DNA of 64,000 nucleotides from Proteus vulgaris (GTDB lineage Bacteria; Pseudomonadota; Gammaproteobacteria; Enterobacterales; Enterobacteriaceae): NCBI RefSeq assembly GCF_033708015.1, contig NZ_CP137920.1, positions 1,054,001 to 1,118,000 of the forward strand, read 5' to 3'. Shown piece by piece: positions 13,324 to 22,781 of this stretch (position 1 is its first letter; each line of letters starts with the position of its first letter). The notes under the pieces were generated by a model. It saw only the letters and a program-made list of their open reading frames with translations, ran no database searches and was not told where the DNA came from. The position numbers and the translations under genes were made by a program.

Positions 13324-15993
13324 TTATAGCATTGGTGACTCTTTTGAGGATCCAAGTTGTAAATCAAGATTGACTATTCCTTCATCAAATTGTACTTCAA
13401 CAGAAAATCCCAGTTTTTTCGCTAAACTTATCATGTTGCGATTTTCTGGCATTGTTATCGCGGTTAGACGTTTAATGCCATGCTCTCTAGTATAGTTGAT
13501 CAGTTTAGTCATAAGTTGATGACCTAAAGTATTTCCTTTTAAATCAGAACGCACAAGAATAGCAAATTCTGCATGTTGATTATCGGGATCAGCCATCGCA
13601 CGGGCAACCCCAATAATTTCAGGTTGATCTTCGAGATTTCTAATCGCGACAAAAGCCATTTCACGATCGTAGTCAATCTGTGTCATATTCGCGAGATCGT
13701 CATGTGTAAATTCACTAATTTCACTAAAATAGCGATAATAAAGATCTTCTTTTGTTACTTGGTTTATAAATGTTTTCAGTAATGGCTCATCTTCTGGCAA
13801 GATTGGGCGGATAAAACAAGGATTGTTATCTCTTAGAAAAAAAGTTTCTTCTAATTCATTGGGGTAAGGGCGAATAGACAGTCTTTGATGAGGGTCGCCT
13901 TGTAGAGGTGCTAACTCCATCGCGACATCGAGTAATGTAAAATCATTACCTGAAGCCAGTAGAGGATGAATATCTAATCTGACAATTTGTGGGCAATCTA
14001 AAAGTAAGTGAGAAACCTGCACTAAAAAATGGCTTAGACTTAATATATTTAGGGGTTGTAAAGCGCTTCTAGGCTGTATTTTTCCACTTTTTATCGCATT
14101 AATAACCAGATAACGGGCAAGCGCCATATTAAGAGGAGGCAAAGCAACAGCCGCTTTAGTTTCTATTTGCCATTCAACGCCTCCCTCACCTAATACAATT
14201 AATGGACCAAAAATAGGATCTTGCTCTATTGCGACCCGTAACTCTTGGGAACCCGCTCTATTTGCCATACTTTGCACTAATAAACCTTGAATTTGCGCTT
14301 GAGGGTAGAGTTCTGTAACCCGCTCTATAATCGCATGAGCTGCTGATGATACTTCTGTACTGTCTCGAAGATAAAGCATAACACCTTGCACTTCGGACTT
14401 ATGAGGGATATCAGGAGAACGTAATTTCAGTGCAACAGGGTAGCCAATTTTCTCAGCAATACTAACGGCTTCTTGCGCATTATGGGCAATCCAAGTAGGC
14501 AGTGTATGAAAGCCATAAGCTTCCATAATTGGCTGAACTTGGTGTGTATCTAATCGATATTGCTTATTTTTTAATGCCTCTTCAATACAACGATGTGCTT
14601 GTCGTGTATTCATTTTGACATCTAAAGGCAATGCAGGCGTTTCTTTTAACTGTTTCTGGTTTCGACGATATTCCACCATATGCATAAATGCGGTGACGGC
14701 ACCTTCAGGTGTTCGATAAGTTGGAATTCCTGCTTCACTAAATAATTTACGTGATTGCTGAGATGAATACTCCCCCCCCCAGTTAGTGAAGACGGTAAGC
14801 CATTTACGTCTAGGGTGTTTATTGATGGCATCTATGACGCGTTGTGCTGTTTCAATGCTAGGAGCAATGGCACTCGGTGTATGAATAAGGAGTAAAGCAT
14901 CATGATCATGGCTATCTAACAAACAATTCAATGCTAAAATATAACGATCAACGGTTGTATCATCACCTAAGTTTAGTGGATTGCGAATGGCATTTTCTTC
15001 TTGAATAACACTTTGTAGTTTTTGTTTTGTTTCATAGGTAAGTTGTGCGAGCTTTCCTGAATGGAGAAAGAGTTCATCTATTGCCATCGCAGCAGGTGCA
15101 GATCCATTACTCATGATCATTAATCTTTCGCCTTTTAAAGGCGTCATATAGCTAAGTGTTTCAACTGCAGAAAACATTTCATGGGTATCTTGTACACGTA
15201 ATAAACCTGCACGTTGAAAAGCTGCATCATAAGCCACGTCATAACTGGGTGTGTCACCCAATAACAGTTGAGCTTTTTGAGTACGTCCACTTTTTATCAC
15301 CAGAATCGGTTTATTACGAGAAGCACTACGCGATGCTGACATAAAACGTCGTGCATCTTTTATATGTTCGAGATGCAATAAAATAGCACTGGTTTTACTG
15401 TCTCTTGCCAAAAAATCTAATAAATCATCGACTTGAATATCTTGATTATCACCTAACGCAATAAAATAGGAAAAACCGATATTACGGTAATAAGCCCAAT
15501 CTAAAATTGTGTTGGCGACAGCAGCTGATTGCGAAATAAAAGCTAACTTTCCTTTTTTAACCGGAAGAGGTGAAAAGCTAGCATTTAAACCTTGCCACGG
15601 TGCTAAAAGTCCCAAACTATTTGGGCCAAGTAAACGGATGTGATATTGCTGGCAAAGTAATTTTATTGGCTGAAATTGTTCTGGTTGTGCAGAAAGCACA
15701 ATCACGGCTTTGCAACCCGAGTCACCTAATTGTTTTAGTAGCTCAAGATTACGGCGATGATGTGTACAAATAATCGCAAGATCAGGAACTTGAGGTAACT
15801 TATCGATAGAAGGATAAGTGAAAACACCTGAGACTGAGCTACGAGAGGGATTAATCGGAAACACTGGACCATTAAATCCACCACTGAGCAAATTTTTCAT
15901 CATGGTGGTTCCTGCTCGACCTAATTTTTCAGAGGCACCAATCACCGCAATAGATTTAGGACGTAATAGTGCTTCAAGACCTCTTTGGCTCAT
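13324..15993 (-). CDS. patZ: Protein lysine acetyltransferase Pat/PatZ (YfiQ)
   Basis: PatZ transfers acetyl groups from acetyl-CoA to lysines of metabolic enzymes, such as acetyl-CoA synthetase, and tunes carbon metabolism. The 889-residue protein has an N-terminal CoA-binding fold (about 1-130, GASEKLGRAG), a succinyl-CoA-synthetase-like region (about 150-460), an ATP-grasp-like region (about 480-700) and a C-terminal GNAT domain (about 730-889, GVARAMADPDNQHAEFAILV). E. coli has 886 residues. It lies between pssA and tapT as in E. coli. Confidence 0.95.
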   Translation of the reverse strand: MSQRGLEALLRPKSIAVIGASEKLGRAGTTMMKNLLSGGFNGPVFPINPSRSSVSGVFTYPSIDKLPQVPDLAIICTHHRRNLELLKQLGDSGCKAVIVLSAQPEQFQPIKLLCQQYHIRLLGPNSLGLLAPWQGLNASFSPLPVKKGKLAFISQSAAVANTILDWAYYRNIGFSYFIALGDNQDIQVDDLLDFLARDSKTSAILLHLEHIKDARRFMSASRSASRNKPILVIKSGRTQKAQLLLGDTPSYDVAYDAAFQRAGLLRVQDTHEMFSAVETLSYMTPLKGERLMIMSNGSAPAAMAIDELFLHSGKLAQLTYETKQKLQSVIQEENAIRNPLNLGDDTTVDRYILALNCLLDSHDHDALLLIHTPSAIAPSIETAQRVIDAINKHPRRKWLTVFTNWGGEYSSQQSRKLFSEAGIPTYRTPEGAVTAFMHMVEYRRNQKQLKETPALPLDVKMNTRQAHRCIEEALKNKQYRLDTHQVQPIMEAYGFHTLPTWIAHNAQEAVSIAEKIGYPVALKLRSPDIPHKSEVQGVMLYLRDSTEVSSAAHAIIERVTELYPQAQIQGLLVQSMANRAGSQELRVAIEQDPIFGPLIVLGEGGVEWQIETKAAVALPPLNMALARYLVINAIKSGKIQPRSALQPLNILSLSHFLVQVSHLLLDCPQIVRLDIHPLLASGNDFTLLDVAMELAPLQGDPHQRLSIRPYPNELEETFFLRDNNPCFIRPILPEDEPLLKTFINQVTKEDLYYRYFSEISEFTHDDLANMTQIDYDREMAFVAIRNLEDQPEIIGVARAMADPDNQHAEFAILVRSDLKGNTLGHQLMTKLINYTREHGIKRLTAITMPENRNMISLAKKLGFSVEVQFDEGIVNLDLQLGSSKESPML

Positions 15994-16021
15994 ATCTACT
16001 CCAGAGTTTCATTATCAACTG

Positions 16022-16744
16022 CTATTCAATGTAGCTGATTTGCTCTTCTTTTGCCTGACTCCGGTCTGGTTTTCCAAGTAAATATTGTTGACGAAAGTAA
16101 CTAAAATGAGAAAAAAGCTGTTGTGAAGCTTGAATATCGCCGACATTCTCTAAAATAGAAGCCGCCACTTCTGCGGTACAATGCTGATCTTCTCTTGCTG
16201 CTTGGCGAAGGATGTACTCACATTTACTTGCCTCATTTAAAGAAAAGAGGGGCAATGAATTGAGATAGGGGCTTTTGCGAAACATTTTGCGTGCTTCACT
16301 CCAAGTACCATCGAGAAGGATAAACAAAGGGGGTTTACTATTGGTAGGGAGTTGGTTGTATACAACGCGTTCACTTGATGCATAGCTTTCGGGGAAAACA
16401 ACATAAGCTTGTCTATCTGGTGTATTGATTAGATCAAGCAAAGCTTGGTCTGGAGTGGTTCGAGACCATAAAAAAGCGTGTGTGTCTGGTAATACATCGG
16501 CAATTAATTTTCCCGTATTGCTTGGCTTCATCACTTCAGTATCATACATCAATAAACAAAATTGGCTTTTTGCTGGTTGATTGACAATGGTGTTACAAAG
16601 ACACTGTTTTTCAGGTAATAAGCAAAAAGTGCAACGTTTTGTACGAAAACCTCGCGCTTTAAAAGGGCGAGTTGAAATAGAAAGTCGATATTGACGAAGT
16701 CGAGAGACTGCATTGTCATGCATAACAGATTGACCAATACTCAT
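16022..16744 (-). CDS. tapT: tRNA-uridine aminocarboxypropyltransferase TapT (YfiP, DTW domain)
   Basis: TapT makes acp3U at position 47 of several tRNAs using S-adenosylmethionine. A zinc-type cluster near the N-terminus has Cys38, Cys41, Cys48 and Cys50. The family DTW signature appears as LLDGTWSEARKM. 240 residues, against about 232 in E. coli; an internal ATG at codon 8 would bring it to that length. It is followed at once by patZ, 28 bases away, so the two are probably cotranscribed. Confidence 0.9.
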   Translation of the reverse strand: MSIGQSVMHDNAVSRLRQYRLSISTRPFKARGFRTKRCTFCLLPEKQCLCNTIVNQPAKSQFCLLMYDTEVMKPSNTGKLIADVLPDTHAFLWSRTTPDQALLDLINTPDRQAYVVFPESYASSERVVYNQLPTNSKPPLFILLDGTWSEARKMFRKSPYLNSLPLFSLNEASKCEYILRQAAREDQHCTAEVAASILENVGDIQASQQLFSHFSYFRQQYLLGKPDRSQAKEEQISYIE

Positions 16745-16862
16745 AAAAAAGAATTGAATTTTATCATGATACCCAAAGGTCTACTATCAGTTGTTTTTTT
16801 TATGAAAGTTAATTTATAGGGTGGTAATAGGATTATTATTATTTAATAAATTATGGTGATTT

Positions 16863-17918
16863 ATGAGTATAACGCCAATCGCTTTTATACCTAATCAACA
16901 GAGTATTAAAGATAATGAAATTAAAAATCTATTTGATATCTTTGATATTCAGGTTTTTAATAATGATAGCTTGAGCCTCAATCTTGAAATTGCTAAAAAT
17001 AAAATAAATGAACTCGCCGATTCAGTAAGAAATGGAAGTTCAAAAGATTTAGATTATTTAGTCAACATCATGTTTCATGATGATATAAAAATAAGCCTAT
17101 ATGCCACTAACCAACTCTATTTAATTTATTCTAAATTAAATGATTCGATAAAAGAAGATATTAAGGAATTAATTAAATCGTTCTATGAAATAAAAGTAAG
17201 AGACGATAAAGAATATTTCAAAGAGCGACCTTTATTAAGTGCTATGGCTTGTGGGGATGAGATTGCAGGACAACAGGGAAGCGGGAATAATGTTTTTATC
17301 TCAGCGATTGATAATTATTTAAACATGAAATGCAATGATAGCGTGTTGGTTAATAGTACTGAAAGCGTAAGTAGTCATAATCGTTATATCTCTTCATCAG
17401 AATTACAATCTTGGGTTTCACTTCAATCCTATCAATGTGATATTGGTCACTATGAAACAATGCTTAAAAAAATAGAAAATAACAAAAAATCTGATGAGTT
17501 AAAAAATTACGTAGTTTTAGTCAACAATAACCATTGGGTTGCAGTATTTACTTATAAAGATAGCTGTTTTTTATGTGATTCATTATCTTCAAACAAAAAC
17601 AATAATGATGAACGTTATAAATTATTAACTAGGCTAAAAGAAAAAGGATTTAGAACCTTTAATATAGACGATAACTTACAAAAAAATGTACCGAATGGGT
17701 GTGGTCTTTTTGCTCTTAATTATATTGATAATTTACAAAATAAATTAAATACTGAAAAAGTAGCAGATTTAACATCCACAATAGAAACCGTATTACGGAA
17801 TACGGGGAAAACTTTTCTTAGCCAGAGTGATGAAGAGCAAGCCACATTTAATCATGATTTTAGGAAAAAATTGATCATGGATACACTTTTTTGTTTTGTT
17901 AAATTTAGTAATGAATAA
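16863..17918 (+). CDS. CE-clan cysteine protease, ElaD/SseL-like (possible deubiquitinase)
   Basis: A 351-residue protein not found at this place in E. coli, where tapT and yfiF are neighbours. The C-terminal half has a CE-clan triad in the right order and spacing: His224 in NNNHWVAVF, Asp239 in CDSLSS, Gln273 as likely oxyanion residue, and Cys280 in NGCGLFALNY. This fits Ulp1/C48 and ElaD/SseL (C79) enzymes, which cut ubiquitin or SUMO-like chains in host cells. The N-terminal part (about 40-115) is helical. No signal peptide or membrane segment is seen. The DNA looks more A/T-rich than its neighbours and the ribosome site is weak, both hinting at transfer. Substrate and secretion route are unknown. 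Confidence 0.72.
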   Translation: MSITPIAFIPNQQSIKDNEIKNLFDIFDIQVFNNDSLSLNLEIAKNKINELADSVRNGSSKDLDYLVNIMFHDDIKISLYATNQLYLIYSKLNDSIKEDIKELIKSFYEIKVRDDKEYFKERPLLSAMACGDEIAGQQGSGNNVFISAIDNYLNMKCNDSVLVNSTESVSSHNRYISSSELQSWVSLQSYQCDIGHYETMLKKIENNKKSDELKNYVVLVNNNHWVAVFTYKDSCFLCDSLSSNKNNNDERYKLLTRLKEKGFRTFNIDDNLQKNVPNGCGLFALNYIDNLQNKLNTEKVADLTSTIETVLRNTGKTFLSQSDEEQATFNHDFRKKLIMDTLFCFVKFSNE

Positions 17919-18092
17919 CTTTCTTACATATTGATATATCGATTATTTTTTATTAAAAAAAAGTTAAATCTAATCTTATTTTTAAAGAGAGGTTTTTTTG
18001 ATATAGGTTTATCTCTTACTCTGCGTGATTCTCTCGGTGACAGTTGCTAAACTATCATGTAATCTGCGCCCCTATTGCAGTTGGAGAGACAA

Positions 18093-19256
18093 ATGAACGA
18101 TTCTTATGAAGGTAAAAACGGCAAAGTAAAAGTGATGTATGTCCGCAGTGAGGACAATGCCGATAATAAACCTAAAAAACCATCCCGCCGTCCTGAAAAT
18201 GGTCGTGGTGATAGCCGTGATAATAAACGCGGTAATAACCGTGACGACAAAAATCGTGATAATAGACGTGGTGATAACCGCGATGATAAAAATCGTGATA
18301 ACAGACGTGGTGATAACAAATTTTCTCGTCGTGATGACCGCGGTGCAGGTAAGCCTTCAGGGCGTGGCGCGTCACGTAATGAATCAAAACCTTCTCGCGA
18401 TAGCGAAGGCGGAAGTTTTTCTCCATGGAAAACGATTTCTCGCCCAGCAGGTGAAGAGGCAATTAAAGAGCACGATGGCATTACCGGTAAGAGCCAAATC
18501 GATCCTGAACAGTTGCGCCGCCAACGTTTAGAAGAAACACGTATTTATGGTGAAAATGCTTGTCAGGCAATGTTTAAAAATCGTCCTGATGCCATTGTTC
18601 GCGCTTGGTTTTTACAAGATGTGACACCACGTTTTCGTGATGCACTAAAATGGATGGCAGCAAACCGTAAAGCCTATCACGTTGTTGAAGAAGAAGAGAT
18701 GGTCAAAGCCGCTCGTACTGATCACCATGGTGGCGTATGCTTCTTAATTAAAAAACGTGTCGGCCATGATGCAGAAACCTATCTGAAAGATGCACCTGAA
18801 CATGATTGCGTATTAGCACTTGAAGATGTGGGAAATCCACATAACGTTGGTGCAATTATGCGTAGTTGTGCGCACTTTGGTATAAAAGGTGTTATCTCTC
18901 CTGATTCTGCTGTATTAGAATCGGGTGCAGCTGTGCGTACCGCAGAAGGTGGTGCTGAATATATCCAAGGTATTGATGCTGATAACTTTGCTCAAACGTT
19001 AGATAAATTTAAAAAAGCGGGTTATACGCTGGTGGCAACCTCAAGCCATAAAGGCAGTGTGCCATTATCAAAAGTACAATTACCAGCGAAAATGGTTCTT
19101 ATCTTGGGTCAAGAGAAAGATGGCCTAAGTGAAAGTACCTTAAATCAAGGTGATATGAGTATTTACATCGGTGGAACAGGGCATGTTGAAAGCTTAAACG
19201 TCTCTGTGGCTTCTGGTGTATTATTAGCGGAATGGTGGCGTCAACACCAAGGCTAA
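18093..19256 (+). CDS. yfiF: TrmH-family RNA 2'-O-methyltransferase YfiF
   Basis: A SPOUT-class tRNA/rRNA methyltransferase of uncertain target. The start at 18093 follows TTGGAGAG and matches the E. coli N-terminus; an ATG at 18075 is also in frame. Residues 1-17 are conserved (KVKVMYV), then comes a basic disordered linker (about 20-110) containing two exact copies of a 13-residue unit (residues 50-62 and 63-75). The C-terminal SPOUT domain shows NPHNVGAIMRS, LILGQEKDGLS and SLNVSVASGVLLAEWW for the knotted S-adenosylmethionine site. 387 residues. Confidence 0.92.
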   Translation: MNDSYEGKNGKVKVMYVRSEDNADNKPKKPSRRPENGRGDSRDNKRGNNRDDKNRDNRRGDNRDDKNRDNRRGDNKFSRRDDRGAGKPSGRGASRNESKPSRDSEGGSFSPWKTISRPAGEEAIKEHDGITGKSQIDPEQLRRQRLEETRIYGENACQAMFKNRPDAIVRAWFLQDVTPRFRDALKWMAANRKAYHVVEEEEMVKAARTDHHGGVCFLIKKRVGHDAETYLKDAPEHDCVLALEDVGNPHNVGAIMRSCAHFGIKGVISPDSAVLESGAAVRTAEGGAEYIQGIDADNFAQTLDKFKKAGYTLVATSSHKGSVPLSKVQLPAKMVLILGQEKDGLSESTLNQGDMSIYIGGTGHVESLNVSVASGVLLAEWWRQHQG

Positions 19257-19283
19257 TCGTTTTATTACTTTAAAGAATAATAT

Positions 19284-19326
19284 AAAAAATCCCGCTTAAT
19301 AATATGATTTTTAAGCGGGATTTTTA
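19284..19326 (+). terminator. Terminator between yfiF and emrB (likely bidirectional)
   Basis: AAAAATCCCGCTTAA and TTAAGCGGGATTTTT form a 15-bp stem with an 11-base loop. A/T runs on both sides let it serve the plus-strand yfiF and the minus-strand emrB. Confidence 0.88.
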
Positions 19327-19349
19327 TTGATAAGAGCGGTACTAATACA

Positions 19350-20867
19350 TTATTTTCCTGGTGTAAATGGCGGTTTAGCAAACCAAACCACGATCATCAT
19401 GATGAGAAAAATACCTGCCGCTAACCAAAAAATCTCATTGGCTGAAATAATTAAACCTTGCTCTGTGATCGTCCTTGCCAAATAGGCTGATGCTTGTTCA
19501 TTGGAAAGACCAAGATCATTCATTTGTTGGTACGCCATTTGAGAATCAGGATCGAGCGGATTAATTTTTTCTACAAAGGTTTCATGGTGAAGTGACTCTC
19601 TTTGTGTCCAAATTGTTGTGGTTAATGATGCACCAATTGCCCCAGCTAATGTTCTTAAAAAGTTTGAAAGACTTGATGCTGATGCCATTTTTTCTGGCGG
19701 TAATCCAGATAATGTCATTGTGGTTAATGGCATAAAGAAACATGCAACAGCTAAACCTTGCCAGAATTGAGGCCACGCCACAGTGGCAAAATCCATTCCT
19801 GGCTCGAAGGTATAGGCTCGCCAATAAAAACAGACAGAAAACATAATAAAGCTGAAGCTGATGATATAGCGTAAATCCACTTTACCACCAAACTTACCTA
19901 TAATCGGAGTGATTATTAAAGGTAATAAACCAACTGATGCTGATGCTAATCCTGCCCATGTTGCTGTATAGCCAAAGACTTCTTGTAAAAGCAGTGGCAA
20001 TAAAACGATAGTACCAAAATAGATCATATAGGCGAGGCTGAGAGTGACACAACCAATGGTAAAGTTTCGGCTTTTAAAGAGTGAAAGGTCTATCACTGGG
20101 TGATCATCTGTTAACTCCCAAACAATTAAGAAGCTAAGTGCAACCACAGCAACAATGGCGAGGACGATAATTTCTGTCGAATTAAACCAATCGAGCTCTT
20201 TACCCTGATCGAGCATGATTTGTAAAGCGCCTATACCTACAACGAGTAAAACAAGACCAATAGTATCGATGGGCTTAATTTCAGTTTTTGTTTCGCGTCC
20301 TGCTAAGGTGTTTGATATACACATAATAATCAACACACCAAATGGAACGTTAATAAAAAATATCCATCCCCAATGATAGTTATCACTGATGTAACCACCT
20401 AAAATAGGCCCTAAAATCGGCGCAACAACAATGGTCACAGACCATAGGGCAAGTGCCATATTTCGTTTTGCTGGTGGATAGTTATTCAATAACAAACTTT
20501 GAGATAAAGGAATAAGCGGTCCGGCAACTAAACCTTGAAGCACACGAAAGAAAATAAGCATTTCAAGGCTTTGTGAGATTCCACAAAGCCAAGAGGTTAA
20601 CGCAAAAAGTGCCGTTGACCACATAAAGAGTCGAACTTCACCAATACGTTTTGCTAACCAACCTGTAATTGGGATAGAAATAGCATTCGCCACACCAAAA
20701 GAGGTAATAACCCAAGTTCCCTGTGAGTTAGAAGCACCTAAGTTTCCTGCAATAGTTGGAATGGCTACGTTAGCGATTGTAGAATCGAGAACTTGCATAA
20801 AGGTTGCCAACGCAAGAGCGATGGTCATTAAGGCAAGTTTTCCTCCTTGTAATGGCTCTTTGATCAC
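19350..20867 (-). CDS. emrB: Multidrug efflux MFS transporter EmrB (DHA2 family)
   Basis: The inner-membrane proton antiporter of the EmrAB-TolC pump that exports hydrophobic toxins. About 14 membrane segments are predicted over 505 residues. Family motifs seen are LDSTIANVAIPTI (motif D1), GWLAKRIGEVRLF (motif A) and VAPILGPILGGYI (motif C). The stop-to-start gap to emrA is 15 bases, so they form an operon. E. coli EmrB is about 512 residues. Confidence 0.95.
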   Translation of the reverse strand: MIKEPLQGGKLALMTIALALATFMQVLDSTIANVAIPTIAGNLGASNSQGTWVITSFGVANAISIPITGWLAKRIGEVRLFMWSTALFALTSWLCGISQSLEMLIFFRVLQGLVAGPLIPLSQSLLLNNYPPAKRNMALALWSVTIVVAPILGPILGGYISDNYHWGWIFFINVPFGVLIIMCISNTLAGRETKTEIKPIDTIGLVLLVVGIGALQIMLDQGKELDWFNSTEIIVLAIVAVVALSFLIVWELTDDHPVIDLSLFKSRNFTIGCVTLSLAYMIYFGTIVLLPLLLQEVFGYTATWAGLASASVGLLPLIITPIIGKFGGKVDLRYIISFSFIMFSVCFYWRAYTFEPGMDFATVAWPQFWQGLAVACFFMPLTTMTLSGLPPEKMASASSLSNFLRTLAGAIGASLTTTIWTQRESLHHETFVEKINPLDPDSQMAYQQMNDLGLSNEQASAYLARTITEQGLIISANEIFWLAAGIFLIMMIVVWFAKPPFTPGK

Positions 20868-20882
20868 CTTTACACCTCGCCT

Positions 20883-22061
20883 TTATTGTCCCGCATTTTG
20901 TTCAATGATTTCATTGATCAGTTTATTAATCTCTGACATCTCAATAGTTAAAACATCCGTATGGTAAGCAGGTTGTTGGCGCTCGCTGTGTGATAATACT
21001 TTTCCATCAAGGTTAATCGTATCAACAGTCACTTCAGAAGAAAGCCCTATACGCAATGGTTTTTCAGCTAATTCTTTTTCATCTAATGAAATACGAACAG
21101 GTAAGCGTTGAACAACTTTTATCCAGTTACCACTGGCATTTTGCGCAGGTAATAATGAGAAAGCACTACCAGTCCCCATATCTAAACCTAATACAGTACC
21201 GTGATAAATCACTTTTTTCCCATAAAAATCAGTTGTGATCTTTGCTGGTTGACCAATACGCATATTGGCGAGCTGTGTTTCTTTAAAATTGGCATCAATC
21301 CACATACCCGTTATAGGAATAACAGCCATTAACGGTTTACCTGGTGAGACTTGCGCACCAACTTGAACACTACGACGTGAAACATAACCATCTGTTGGAC
21401 TTAAAATTTTAGTGCGTTCTAAGGCCAGCCATGCATTACGAACATCGGTTGATGCTTGCAAAACAGAGGGTTGTTTTGCAATTGGCGTGTTTAAGATAAT
21501 TGCCTGATTAGCATTATATTGCTCTTTTGCAACGTCTAAAGCCGCTCTTGCGGTGGAAACCGCTTCTCTTGCATGTTGAAGTTCTTCTTTACCAATAACA
21601 TTGCGTTCGCCTAAAACCTCACGGCGACGAAGATCATTTTGTAATTTAGTGAGTTCTGTTTCGCGTAAAACGATGTTTGCTTTTAATTGACGACCGTTGA
21701 TGATTTGTTGATGCATTTGGCGAACACTATTCGCTAATGCTGTTTTTGCTTTTTCTAGTGCCAGTTTTTCATCACTTGAATCTAATAAAACTAAGGGGTC
21801 ACCGGCTTTTACAAAATCGGTGTTATCCACATAAACAGTGGTAACAGAACCAGAAATCTGTGGCATCACCATGATTTGATTGCCTGTTACATAAGCATTA
21901 TCTGTTGTTTCATGATGTCTTAACACCATAAACCAATAAGCTGTATAAGCTGCACCAGCAATAATAAATAGAATAGTTAGCAACAGTAGAACATTTCGGC
22001 GAGTTCGTTTTTTATTGCGAATGGGAGCCTGAGGGGGGATATTTTCCTCATTAACACTCAT
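20883..22061 (-). CDS. emrA: Multidrug efflux membrane-fusion protein EmrA
   Basis: The periplasmic adaptor that links EmrB to TolC. A cytoplasmic Arg/Lys-rich N-terminus is followed by one membrane segment (about residues 25-47), then an HlyD-type lipoyl/coiled-coil/beta-barrel body. Family patches are ETTDNAYVTGNQIMVMPQIS and PTDGYVSRRSVQVGAQV. 392 residues, close to the 390 of E. coli. A perfect palindrome 40 bases upstream may control it. Confidence 0.95.
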   Translation of the reverse strand: MSVNEENIPPQAPIRNKKRTRRNVLLLLTILFIIAGAAYTAYWFMVLRHHETTDNAYVTGNQIMVMPQISGSVTTVYVDNTDFVKAGDPLVLLDSSDEKLALEKAKTALANSVRQMHQQIINGRQLKANIVLRETELTKLQNDLRRREVLGERNVIGKEELQHAREAVSTARAALDVAKEQYNANQAIILNTPIAKQPSVLQASTDVRNAWLALERTKILSPTDGYVSRRSVQVGAQVSPGKPLMAVIPITGMWIDANFKETQLANMRIGQPAKITTDFYGKKVIYHGTVLGLDMGTGSAFSLLPAQNASGNWIKVVQRLPVRISLDEKELAEKPLRIGLSSEVTVDTINLDGKVLSHSERQQPAYHTDVLTIEMSEINKLINEIIEQNAGQ

Positions 22062-22100
22062 TTAGAAGATCTCCATAGAACCAGAAAAACATCATTAGCT

Positions 22101-22128
22101 ATGTTTCCAGTTTTAAAACTGGAAACAT
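22101..22128. promoter_or_regulatory. Perfect 28-bp palindrome between emrR and emrA
   Basis: ATGTTTCCAGTTTT followed by its exact reverse complement, with no mismatch and no spacer. It lies 40 bases upstream of the emrA start, in the 192-base gap after emrR. It could be an operator for EmrR or another dimeric regulator, or an RNA hairpin in the emr transcript. No U-run follows on the minus strand, which argues against a simple terminator. Confidence 0.65.
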
Positions 22129-22253
22129 AATTATAAAGTCAATCTTAGAATAATTATTAGCGTGAAGGTAAATTATAAATGCTAATGGGTAAGTATGTTT
22201 GCCGATTTATGGCGTAAATAGGATTAGATCAATAAAACTATTTATTATGCTAC

Positions 22254-22781
22254 TTATTCACAATCTTTTTCAGCTAACGTATCTAATTGTAATAATAACT
22301 TACGCATTAGTGTCTCAAGCTGTTTTTGTTCCGATTGATCTAATACAGACCAAATTTGTTTTAAACACTGATGTTGCGGGGGTAATAAGCTATTTAAAAA
22401 CTCTTCACCAGCATCAGTTAAATGGAGATGTAAACAACGGCGGTCATTATGGCTTTCACGACGTTCAATCCAACCTTGTTTTTCAAGCTCATCAGCAATA
22501 CGCGTTGCATTTGTTCTTGAAGAACCTAAAGCTGCACTTAATTCTGATGGTTGAATACTACGATTTTCTGTCGTATCTAAAATCATTAGTGCCATAAATA
22601 ATGTCTCGTTAATGCCCTGAGACTTCAACATATTATTACGACTTTCAAGAAGCTTGCTTTGAACATGCATAGAAAGACGAGTTAACAATATTTCTTGATA
22701 AGGAATATCTTTGTTAAGCGATTTCTGTTGTGTAGCGCGAGTGTTTAGTAATTCTTCTGTTGGCGTAAATGAGCTTTCCAT
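22254..22781 (-). CDS. emrR: MarR-family transcriptional repressor EmrR (MprA)
   Basis: EmrR represses emrAB and is released by uncouplers and salicylate-type ligands. 175 residues (E. coli 176) with a winged helix-turn-helix at about 70-130 ([24 protein letters not shown]) followed by the MarR wing signature [17 protein letters not shown]. It is first in the emrR-emrA-emrB order, as in E. coli, but separated from emrA by 192 bases. Confidence 0.95.
   Translation of the reverse strand: MESSFTPTEELLNTRATQQKSLNKDIPYQEILLTRLSMHVQSKLLESRNNMLKSQGINETLFMALMILDTTENRSIQPSELSAALGSSRTNATRIADELEKQGWIERRESHNDRRCLHLHLTDAGEEFLNSLLPPQHQCLKQIWSVLDQSEQKQLETLMRKLLLQLDTLAEKDCE

Noticed and set aside
18104..18481. 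Opposite-strand frame of 125 codons rich in Leu, Ser and Arg
   Set aside because: It is the complement of the Arg/Asp/Asn-rich linker repeat of yfiF; low complexity explains the open frame.
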